Below are positions 1 through 6,150 of a stretch of DNA of 23,291 bases, in pieces. Origin of the DNA: a virus; the IMG/VR virus record IMGVR_UViG_3300044629_000496, positions 1 to 23,291 of that record; one strand, given 5' to 3'. Each line of letters begins with the position of its first letter. Position 1 is the first letter of the stretch. The position numbers and the translations under genes were made by a program. A model generated the notes under the pieces. That model ran no database searches and was not told where the DNA came from. It was given only the letters and a program-made list of their open reading frames with translations.

Positions 1-2
1 AG

Positions 3-164
3 GAAGGTGAGCTGTTCCGCGTCACCGTCACCAACGCCGTCCGTGAGACCCTCGACATGGAAGCCGTGCGCGAGAAGCTGTCTCCGCAGTTCATTCGCGC
101 TCATACCAAAGAAACCTTCTATACGACCGTTCGCGTGACGGCCAGAAAGAGCGACTCCAAATGA
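3..164 (+). CDS. C-terminal fragment of an unknown phage protein (5' end outside window)
   Basis: The frame is open from the left edge of the window and ends at the TGA at 162-164, which overlaps the ATG of the next gene (ATGA). The visible 53 residues are hydrophilic and rich in charged residues, with a basic C-terminus (RVTARKSDSK). No start codon, catalytic motif or membrane segment is visible. It is the last part of a gene belonging to the same plus-strand operon as the modification genes downstream. I do not recognise the family. Confidence 0.6.
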   Translation, partial: EGELFRVTVTNAVRETLDMEAVREKLSPQFIRAHTKETFYTTVRVTARKSDSK

Positions 165-352
165 AAAAGACCCCGAAGACCCCGTGGTACTTTGCCACCC
201 AACAGCCTACCCGCAAGGGCTGGTATGAGGTGTTTGGGTGCCTTGCTGGATGCACTCATCACTACTGGAACGGTAAGGAATGGGGCAAGCCGGAATTTTC
301 GTACCCATTCCAACCACTTCCGTGGCGCGGCCTGACAAAAGAAGCCAAGTGA
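161..352 (+). CDS. Hypothetical small protein, 63 aa
   Basis: The ATG overlaps the previous stop by four bases, which suggests translational coupling, and the next gene starts one base after its stop. The protein is rich in Trp, Pro, Gly and aromatic residues (WYFATQQPTRKGWYEVFG, then YWNGKEWG), and reads like a short beta-rich domain. Small phage proteins with a repeated W-Y-x-G-x-W pattern often form compact beta sheets, but I know of no function for this one. It has no signal peptide or membrane segment. The tight spacing places it in the same transcript as the methyltransferase-like gene that follows. A shadow frame on the opposite strand covers it but shows no domain. Confidence 0.6.
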   Translation: MKKTPKTPWYFATQQPTRKGWYEVFGCLAGCTHHYWNGKEWGKPEFSYPFQPLPWRGLTKEAK

Positions 353-353
353 C

Positions 354-1100
354 ATGAAGTGCGTGACATACAAAGGTGTTTCGTTCTTGATCCCGCCTCC
401 GGGAGAAAAGAATTCATCCAGCGAGGTCGGTATGTCGTATTGGTGGACGTCACCAAAGTCCGCGCTGACGTATGTTGAACAAATTTGGTACGTGAATCAG
501 TTCGTCAAGGCTGACCCGCTGAATATACTTGAGGTGTTCGCAGGTATGGGTGTCAGTACTGCGCCGTTGCGATCACGTAACATCAACACTCACGTCGGTA
601 TCGACCATGACAAGGAGAGTCTAGACGCGTTCTCTTGCGTTCATGAAGACGCGGCGGCGATTGTTGGCGACTCATACAAGGTCGCTCCTGAGTTGCTGAA
701 GAAGTATGCGTACGACTACGTGCTCGCTGAGTACAACGCGCTGACAGTGTACCGAGCAATTCAAGACGACAAAGAGCAACAACTGTTCAACGCGCTATTT
801 CGATCTGGCGTCAGGTACGTAACTATCGTGGATAGCGCCAAAGTAAAGGAGCATCTTCACTACAAAAGGTACGCGGCGTTCTTTGATTCACCGATCTATG
901 ATTCACACACGTATATCGAAGCTGTGGCAAACTTCATCAAGCGCAAATACGGGTATGGTCTACAGGCGACCGCTCACGACTCGTTGAACTACACGATGCT
1001 GTTTGAAATGGGAGCGCCGTGCCGACCTGAAGTGATACAAGACACGCGAACCATGCTGGACTTGAAACAATACAAGGAGAATTTTTGTGATCACGTATAA
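354..1100 (+). CDS. SAM-dependent methyltransferase-fold protein, first gene of the modification cassette
   Basis: This 248-aa protein has a Rossmann-type AdoMet-binding signature. Motif I is ILEVFAGMG at residues 58-66, followed by an acidic residue at the end of strand 2 (VGIDHD, D84). The strand 4 equivalent reads YDYVLAEYN (120-128), where a DNA amino-methyltransferase would have DPPY/NPPY and a C5-methyltransferase would have PCQ, so it lacks both usual base-methylation motifs. It could methylate a different atom, such as a hypermodified side chain, or act only in binding. It overlaps the next gene by 14 nt and heads the cluster of kinases and transferase-like genes, so a role in DNA hypermodification is an inference from position. 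The methyltransferase fold is fairly sure; the substrate is unknown. Confidence 0.6.
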   Translation: MKCVTYKGVSFLIPPPGEKNSSSEVGMSYWWTSPKSALTYVEQIWYVNQFVKADPLNILEVFAGMGVSTAPLRSRNINTHVGIDHDKESLDAFSCVHEDAAAIVGDSYKVAPELLKKYAYDYVLAEYNALTVYRAIQDDKEQQLFNALFRSGVRYVTIVDSAKVKEHLHYKRYAAFFDSPIYDSHTYIEAVANFIKRKYGYGLQATAHDSLNYTMLFEMGAPCRPEVIQDTRTMLDLKQYKENFCDHV

Positions 1101-1866
1101 CAAAGAAATGCCGTGGCAAACCTACGCCAGACTCACGGTGATGACCGACGATCTTGATCCAGTGTACGTCGCGTTGCACAACAGCGGCTGGGATGAATCA
1201 AAGCTGTTGAGGTGGTGTGCGGCGTTCGTTACGTACTACCATACCGGCACTGCGTGCGCCGTCTGCGACCTTGAAGGTGATGAGTTCTGGAAAGAAATCT
1301 ATCGCCGGTACGACACCAACCCGCGCTCTTCAGAGCGTCGTCACTTCCGTGGTGAGGCTGGTAAGAAGGCCCTGCGTCACTGGGCAACGGAGTACGTCAG
1401 TCCAGAAGCGTTCATGTTGGCGTGTATGAAGTCGTCGTTCATGAAGACGTTAGAGGCCGGCATACCTCAAATTGGCGCCTACTTCACGTGGAAGGTTTGC
1501 GACTTGAGGGAGGCTGTGTTCGGTTACAGCATGGATTGGGCGGGAGCAGAAAGCCACATGCTGAAGACGGCGACCAATGGTCTCGAATTGATCTTCCCCG
1601 GAGAAAAGTATGAGCAAAGCGTGTTCAAGATTGTTGATGCTATCAGCGATCTTGACGCCCCTCCTCAGAAGGTGAGGAAATGTGGAATTGCCGAAGCTGA
1701 GACAGTAGCCTGTGGTATTCGCCAATATTACCTACGCGGAGCGCCTATCGGTGAGGATATTGTGGCGAAACGTGACAATCTTACCGGTGGCGGCGAGAAC
1801 GCTATCCATCTTATGAGCTGTTTCCCCAAAGTGCCGAAGGACGCAGACTATGTATCATATCTATAA
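1087..1866 (+). CDS. Divergent aGPT-PPlase/HMUDK-helical-domain-like protein (predicted DNA thymine hypermodification enzyme)
   Basis: This 259-aa protein starts at GTG, with AAGGAGA about 6 nt upstream and a 14-nt overlap with the previous gene. Three blocks recall the helical, DNA-glycosylase-like superfamily of alpha-glutamyl/putrescinyl-thymine pyrophosphorylases and 5-hmdU DNA kinase helical domains: RRHFRGEAGKKAL (84-96), IPQIGAYFTWKVCDL (126-140, which resembles a helix-hairpin-helix) and ETVACGIRQYYLRGAPIGED (205-224). In the known pathway such enzymes exchange the (pyro)phosphate on 5-hydroxymethyluracil in DNA for an amino compound. Two kinases follow directly, and a second family member lies at 2991-3866. 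It could instead be a stand-alone version of the helical domain that is fused to the kinase elsewhere. Family assignment is by pattern recognition and moderately sure. Confidence 0.55.
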   Translation: MITYNKEMPWQTYARLTVMTDDLDPVYVALHNSGWDESKLLRWCAAFVTYYHTGTACAVCDLEGDEFWKEIYRRYDTNPRSSERRHFRGEAGKKALRHWATEYVSPEAFMLACMKSSFMKTLEAGIPQIGAYFTWKVCDLREAVFGYSMDWAGAESHMLKTATNGLELIFPGEKYEQSVFKIVDAISDLDAPPQKVRKCGIAEAETVACGIRQYYLRGAPIGEDIVAKRDNLTGGGENAIHLMSCFPKVPKDADYVSYL

Positions 1867-2443
1867 TCCTCGATCCACGAACGGCGGAGGTAAGACCTCG
1901 CTGGTTCGCGCAATCATGCGCAAGATGCAACACCTCAAGGACTACAAAACGCAGAACGGAGTCTTCACTGAGATATTCATCACGCCATCCGGGGAGTACG
2001 TGGCGGTAGTTGGAGGTTACCCGAAAGGTATCGCGTCTGGTGGAGTTGATCGCGTCAAGAATGTTCGCGATGTTGTAGACGCCGTCGCTGAGTTGTCCAT
2101 GCACGGTCATGTGATTCTTGAGGGGCTTTTGATGTCAGGACTTCAACAGCTGACGAAGGATATCGCTGATGCGTGCCCCGGCGCAGTATATCACGTGCGG
2201 GAGCTCGACACTCCGTTGGAGGCGTGCATCAAGAACACGCTGCACAGGCGCGAGGTTGCTGGTAATACGAAACCGTTCGATCCAAACAATAGCCTCACAC
2301 CCAAGCACCGATCTACAACAATGGCCACCGCCAAGCTCGCTTCGTGGGGTATGGATGCTAAGGCTGTTTCGCAGTGGGAGGCGTATAAAGAGGCGTGTGA
2401 GCTCTTTGGCCTTCCGTTTTCAGAGGAGGATGAGATAGTATGA
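1850..2443 (+). CDS. P-loop kinase 1, 5-hydroxymethyl-dU DNA kinase-like, with variant Walker A
   Basis: This 197-aa protein overlaps the previous gene by 17 nt and has AAGGA about 8 nt before its ATG. Its P-loop is STNGGGKT (residues 9-16), with Ser where the consensus GxxxxGK[ST] has its first Gly. It then has a glycine-rich block (VVGGYPKGIASGGVD, 53-67), a hydrophobic strand ending HVILEG (87-92), and RREVAG (133-138), possibly lid-like. All four blocks align in order with the next gene (GTNGSGKT, GSYDRACGGCD, NVIFEG, RRAVAG), so the two are tandem paralogues. By resemblance and context it probably phosphorylates the hydroxymethyl group of hmU in DNA. A generic nucleotide kinase is the main alternative. 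The Ser substitution could lower activity or mark a second phosphorylation step. Confidence 0.65.
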   Translation: MYHIYNPRSTNGGGKTSLVRAIMRKMQHLKDYKTQNGVFTEIFITPSGEYVAVVGGYPKGIASGGVDRVKNVRDVVDAVAELSMHGHVILEGLLMSGLQQLTKDIADACPGAVYHVRELDTPLEACIKNTLHRREVAGNTKPFDPNNSLTPKHRSTTMATAKLASWGMDAKAVSQWEAYKEACELFGLPFSEEDEIV

Positions 2444-2997
2444 AAGTCATCGGCATTCGCGGCACCAACGGGAGCGGCAAGACGTGGGTGGCCCGTAAGA
2501 TTATGGAGCATGCTGACGCAGGGTTCAAAACCAAGTACAAATTGGACAACGGCGTCCTTGTGAATGTATACGACAAGTTCGTCATCCTTGGGTCGTATGA
2601 CCGAGCGTGCGGCGGCTGCGATACAATCTCCAAGCCGAGTATCGCTATGGATGCTGTCGTTGAGTGCGCCGCATACACCAATGTCATATTCGAGGGAATC
2701 CTCGTGGGCACCGTTTATCAACCGACCATCGACATGATGGCGCGACTCAATCCATTAGGAGCTACTTATATACCGATTTGCCTCAATACCGAGTTCGATC
2801 AGTGTATCGCCAACATCAACTCCCGTCGCGCTGTTGCTGGCAAAGCTGCGCTAGAGGGGCTGGAGAACGTCGAAACCAATTGGAAGAAGCACTTGAGTTC
2901 AGCAAAGAAGTTCCACGCTGACAACCTCAAACCATACTGGGTGTCGTCTGAAGAAGCCGTCCAAATCATTCTAGAGGAGCTTGGGTACTCATGTTAA
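2440..2997 (+). CDS. P-loop kinase 2, 5-hydroxymethyl-dU DNA kinase-like
   Basis: This 185-aa protein overlaps kinase 1 in an ATGA junction. It has a textbook Walker A motif (GTNGSGKT, residues 8-15) at the extreme N-terminus. A Cys- and Gly-rich block, GSYDRACGGCD (51-61), follows, then NVIFEG (81-86) and RRAVAG (129-134). The V-x-x-G-x-Y-x-x-x-x-GG-x-D block is one I associate with phage 5-hmdU DNA kinases rather than with dNMP kinases. Those enzymes transfer phosphate to hydroxymethyluracil already in DNA, creating the leaving group for a later amine transfer. The gene is flanked by kinase 1 and by an aGPT-PPlase-like gene, which fits that pathway. It lacks the helical domain often fused to these kinases. 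Confidence 0.7.
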   Translation: MKVIGIRGTNGSGKTWVARKIMEHADAGFKTKYKLDNGVLVNVYDKFVILGSYDRACGGCDTISKPSIAMDAVVECAAYTNVIFEGILVGTVYQPTIDMMARLNPLGATYIPICLNTEFDQCIANINSRRAVAGKAALEGLENVETNWKKHLSSAKKFHADNLKPYWVSSEEAVQIILEELGYSC

Positions 2998-3866
2998 ACA
3001 ACGACAAGCTGGCCAAACTTATCTATTGGATTGAGGAGCGCGAGCACATCCGTGAAGCAAAGGAGCGTGGCGAACCTGCGCCGTGGACAGAGGATACGTT
3101 GCTTCAGACCTACCGATTCTGCAACGTCTGCCGTCGTGATGACCGCGTGTCGGATTGGTTGATTGAGAATGTCTACAAACCGAACGCCGCGAGCGAGCTG
3201 CTGTGGTTGATGGCGGTGTGCGCTCGCTGGGTAAACTGGCCACCGACAATCAAGGAGCTGATTGACGAACGCGCATGGCCCAACTTGTGGTTCAACGCGG
3301 AGCACTTCGGTAAAGTAATTGATGCTCGCGTAAATCGTGGCGAGAAGGCTTGGACGGGAGCGTACATGATTCACTCCCTGTCCGACCCAACCATGCAAAA
3401 GGGTATGTGGCTTGCAACCAAGTGTATCCAGCCTCTCTATGAGCAGCGCGAGCGATTCAAACAGTTCTTCAAGTCTGAAAACAAGTCCGTCGAGCGAGCC
3501 ATGGCGTTGTTTGACGGTTGCTTCAACTTTGGCTCCTTCATGGCGGGTCAAGTGGTCGCTGACTGGACGTACACTGGACTGCTAAAGGACGCTACAGACC
3601 TTTACACATTCGCACCTATCGGGCCGGGATCAATGCGTGGCATGAACCGTCTTCACGACCGCCAGCTTGAGAAGCCGATGAAGCAAGCGCAATTCACCGA
3701 GGAGCTTCAGGAGTTGAAGGAGACGCTGAGCATCGAGCTTCCGTGGTTGCGAGAGCTTGTAACGGCCATGGATTTGCAATCCTGCCTGTGCGAAATCGAT
3801 AAGTACATGCGGCTGGAGAACGGCGGCAGTGTTCGAGCGAAGTACCAACCGGAGACACGATTTTGA
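2991..3866 (+). CDS. aGPT-PPlase clade 2-like DNA hypermodification enzyme
   Basis: This 291-aa protein closely matches the pattern of the phage alpha-glutamyl/putrescinyl-thymine pyrophosphorylase family. Near the N-terminus it has ERGEPAPWTEDTLLQTYRF (25-43) running into CNVCRRDDRVSDWL (44-57). In the C-terminal half it has FNFGSFMAGQVVADW (178-192) and APIGPGSMRGMNRL (208-221). Known members belong to a helix-hairpin-helix DNA-glycosylase-like superfamily and replace the (pyro)phosphate on hmU in DNA with an amine or amino acid. It overlaps kinase 2 by 7 nt and the thymidylate-synthase-family gene by 4 nt, so the proposed pathway enzymes are co-translated. The nucleophile used here cannot be read from sequence. 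This is the best marker for the whole cassette. Confidence 0.75.
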   Translation: MLNNDKLAKLIYWIEEREHIREAKERGEPAPWTEDTLLQTYRFCNVCRRDDRVSDWLIENVYKPNAASELLWLMAVCARWVNWPPTIKELIDERAWPNLWFNAEHFGKVIDARVNRGEKAWTGAYMIHSLSDPTMQKGMWLATKCIQPLYEQRERFKQFFKSENKSVERAMALFDGCFNFGSFMAGQVVADWTYTGLLKDATDLYTFAPIGPGSMRGMNRLHDRQLEKPMKQAQFTEELQELKETLSIELPWLRELVTAMDLQSCLCEIDKYMRLENGGSVRAKYQPETRF

Positions 3867-4849
3867 TTACCTTCAACGTCCAGAACGTCAATTACGCATT
3901 CCCTCTTGCCATACGCCAGATACAGGAAATCGGCGTCAAGCAAGAATCCCGCGTAGGATCAACGCTTGAGTTCGCAGAACCTGTAGCAACCACGTACTAC
4001 AAGCCGATGGAGCGCGTACTGTTTGATACTAACAGGCTTTGCAATCCATTCTTCCATTTTGTGGAGAGCATGTGGATCATCAACGGCTCCCGCGATACGG
4101 AATTCCTCGATCACTTCAACACGCAGATGAAGCAGTACTCTGACGACGGCGAAACCTTCTACGGAGCCTACGGCCACAGGCTTCGCAAGACGCACGGCTT
4201 TGATCAGATTGAGAAGGCTGTGCATTTGCTGCGCGCCAATCACAACGACCGGCGCGTGGTGTTGTCGATGTGGGATCCTAAACATGATCTTGGTCATAAC
4301 ATGAAAGACCATCCGTGTAATGTGGCAATCTTTCTGAAGGTGCGCAACCATAAGTTGAACATGACTGTGTTGTGTAGATCGAATGATATGCTGTACGGGG
4401 CTTACGGCGCCAACGTGGTTCACATGTCAATGCTGCAAGAGTATCTAGCTTGTCGCGTGGGAGTTGATGTAGGTATCTATACTCAGGTGAGCGACAGCAT
4501 GCACGTCTATACCGACATTCCCGTATGGGAAGCCGTCAAGGATACGACGTACGACGTTGAGGACTACTACAGTACTGAGCATTCCGACCTGCTCACCAAG
4601 CCGTATCCGATGTTTAAAGATTGCCACGAGAAGTCTTGGGCGGCGGACTTGGAGTTGTTCATGCTGGATCCTGTCGACACCATCGAGTACAAGACGCCGT
4701 TCTTCCGTGATGTGGCGCAGCCTATCGCGTTGGTGTGGGAAGCGCACAAGCGGAATCGCAACGGACTCAAGTATGTCGACAGCATCAAGGCGACTGACTG
4801 GAAGTTCGCTTGCCGTCGTTGGTTAGAAATCAAGGAGGCGTCAAAATGA
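3863..4849 (+). CDS. Thymidylate synthase family; probable dUMP hydroxymethylase
   Basis: This 328-aa protein starts at TTG (GGAG 8 nt upstream; TTGA overlap with the previous stop); the next internal Met, residue 49, would remove conserved sequence. Thymidylate-synthase landmarks are ESMW (68-71), YGAYGHRLR (100-108), a catalytic Cys in DHPCN (C152), CRSNDMLYGAYGAN (171-184) and DSMHVY (211-216). Asn184 appears to align with the TS Asn that contacts uracil; dCMP hydroxymethylases carry Asp there, so dUMP is the likely substrate. Given the neighbouring kinase and aGPT-PPlase-like genes, hydroxymethylation to hmdUMP using methylene-tetrahydrofolate is more likely than methylation to dTMP. Sequence alone cannot separate the two. 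Confidence 0.8.
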   Translation: MITFNVQNVNYAFPLAIRQIQEIGVKQESRVGSTLEFAEPVATTYYKPMERVLFDTNRLCNPFFHFVESMWIINGSRDTEFLDHFNTQMKQYSDDGETFYGAYGHRLRKTHGFDQIEKAVHLLRANHNDRRVVLSMWDPKHDLGHNMKDHPCNVAIFLKVRNHKLNMTVLCRSNDMLYGAYGANVVHMSMLQEYLACRVGVDVGIYTQVSDSMHVYTDIPVWEAVKDTTYDVEDYYSTEHSDLLTKPYPMFKDCHEKSWAADLELFMLDPVDTIEYKTPFFRDVAQPIALVWEAHKRNRNGLKYVDSIKATDWKFACRRWLEIKEASK

Positions 4850-5367
4850 AAGACATCATGCTGGATTTGGAAACAATGGGGAAGGGCCCAACCGCCGCCA
4901 TCATCGCTATCGGCGCTGTCGAGTTTGATTTGGTAGGAGTTGGAGAGAGGTTCTATGAGACGGTAGATCTTGAGTCGTCTGTCGCTTGCGGAGGGGTGAT
5001 TGATGCTTCAACCGTGATGTGGTGGATGAAGCAGAGCCAAGAAGCGCGAAAAGCATTTGACGGTCACAACATCGCGTTGCCTGAAGCTCTCATCAAGTTT
5101 GCGGGATGGTTGGAGAATCGCGCTCCCAAGAAAGAATTAGAGGTTTGGGGTAACGGTGCATCATTCGACAACGTCATTATTTCGTCTGCGTACGACAACT
5201 GCGGTATAGACCTACCGTGGATGTATTATGGTGACCGCTGCTACCGCACGATGAAGAGTTTCCATCCAGACATCAAGTTGAACCGCGTCGGAACGTATCA
5301 CAACGCCGTGAATGACGCGGAGTCTCAGGCTCTCCACTTGATAGAAATCTTGAAGGTGATGTTATGA
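4846..5367 (+). CDS. DEDDh 3'-5' exonuclease, Rv2179c/ExoX-like
   Basis: I chose the ATG at 4846 (173 aa) over an upstream in-frame ATG at 4810. It has AAGGAGG 8 nt upstream, overlaps the previous stop as ATGA, and puts the exonuclease motif at the N-terminus. Exo I is IMLDLETMG (D7, E9), Exo II is WGNGASFDN (D108), and Exo III is YHNAVNDAESQA (H152, D157), the DEDDh arrangement. Such enzymes remove nucleotides from 3' ends of DNA or RNA; phage versions may serve in repair, in proofreading in trans or in host nucleic acid breakdown. It sits between the dUMP-modifying enzyme and a nucleotidase and may supply nucleotides for the modified pool. The catalytic class is sure; the substrate is not. 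Confidence 0.8.
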   Translation: MKDIMLDLETMGKGPTAAIIAIGAVEFDLVGVGERFYETVDLESSVACGGVIDASTVMWWMKQSQEARKAFDGHNIALPEALIKFAGWLENRAPKKELEVWGNGASFDNVIISSAYDNCGIDLPWMYYGDRCYRTMKSFHPDIKLNRVGTYHNAVNDAESQALHLIEILKVML

Positions 5368-5855
5368 AAGCCAAACTGAAATTCATCATGGACGGCGGCG
5401 AAGTGACGCGGTACCACACCACCCGCACCATCCAGAATGAAAGCGTCGGCCATCACTCATTCGGCGTGGCGATGTACTGTTACCTCCTATGCCAGCCATC
5501 TGCGAACCTTCTGATCGCGGCACTGGTACACGATCTAGCTGAGCACCTGACAGGCGACAGCCCTGCTCCTGCCAAGAAGGAGCTCGGTATTGGTGACATG
5601 GTGAACGCTCTTGAGGAGCGTCTATTGACGGAAGTCGGATTGAACATCACGCTTACTGAAAGCGAAAAGCGTACAATGAAATTAGCTGACATCTTTCAGG
5701 GCATGGCATTCTGCGTACGCGAGCTTCAAATGGGTAACAAGAACATGGACGCCATTTTCTGGCGGTATGCCGCCTACGCCAATGAGCGTCATCCGCACGG
5801 CGATGAACTCGTTCTGTACAACACAATCATGGAGATTTACAATGAGTGCAAATGA
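5364..5855 (+). CDS. HD-domain 5'-deoxynucleotidase, YfbR-like
   Basis: This 163-aa protein overlaps the exonuclease gene as ATGA. HD-superfamily metal ligands are visible: HHSFGVA (H31), ALVHDLAEHLTGD (H56, D57) and LADIFQGM (D109). E60 and D65 sit where YfbR has its catalytic pair, and Arg16 lies near the N-terminus as in YfbR. YfbR hydrolyses deoxynucleoside 5'-monophosphates to nucleosides and phosphate. In a phage that replaces thymine, such an enzyme could remove dTMP or other unwanted dNMPs so that the polymerase uses hydroxymethylated dUTP. That role is inferred from the neighbours, and general salvage is the alternative. Confidence 0.8.
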   Translation: MKAKLKFIMDGGEVTRYHTTRTIQNESVGHHSFGVAMYCYLLCQPSANLLIAALVHDLAEHLTGDSPAPAKKELGIGDMVNALEERLLTEVGLNITLTESEKRTMKLADIFQGMAFCVRELQMGNKNMDAIFWRYAAYANERHPHGDELVLYNTIMEIYNECK

Positions 5856-6150
5856 CAAGCAAGTCGGCGGCGCGCATTACAAAGCCGAGATTCAGCACTG
5901 GGATATCGTCAAAGAGCGTGAGTGGTGCTACCTAGTCGGCAACGCTACGAAGTACCTGTGGCGCCTCGGCCGTAAGGGAGGGCCGGACAAGAAGATTGAG
6001 GACGTTCAGAAGGCTATACATTACCTTGAGAAGAAGCTGGAGCAGCTGAAGGAGGAGTCAGACGAGGACTTGATGGTTGAGAAAGCTCGTCAAATGGCGA
6101 TCGACTTCTTCGAAGGCGAAGCAACGAAGGCTTACACGAATCAAGGATAA
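5842..6150 (+). CDS. DUF3310 family protein
   Basis: The ATG at 5842 gives 102 aa and is preferred over the upstream in-frame ATG at 5767. GGAG precedes it, it overlaps the nucleotidase gene by only 14 nt, and the conserved domain begins at once. The signature is VGGAHYK, then QHWD, YLVGNATKYLWR, GRKGGPDKKIEDVQKAIHYL and a charged helical tail. DUF3310 is a small helical domain common in phage replication regions, often labelled nucleotide kinase without support, and its biochemical role is not established. The A of its TAA stop is the A of the DNA polymerase ATG (TAATG), so the two are probably translated together. Confidence 0.8.
   Translation: MSANDKQVGGAHYKAEIQHWDIVKEREWCYLVGNATKYLWRLGRKGGPDKKIEDVQKAIHYLEKKLEQLKEESDEDLMVEKARQMAIDFFEGEATKAYTNQG

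Noticed and set aside
2191-2721. Minus-strand open frame of 176 aa opposite the kinase genes
   Set aside because: No coherent domain is seen, and both kinases on the plus strand are strongly supported.
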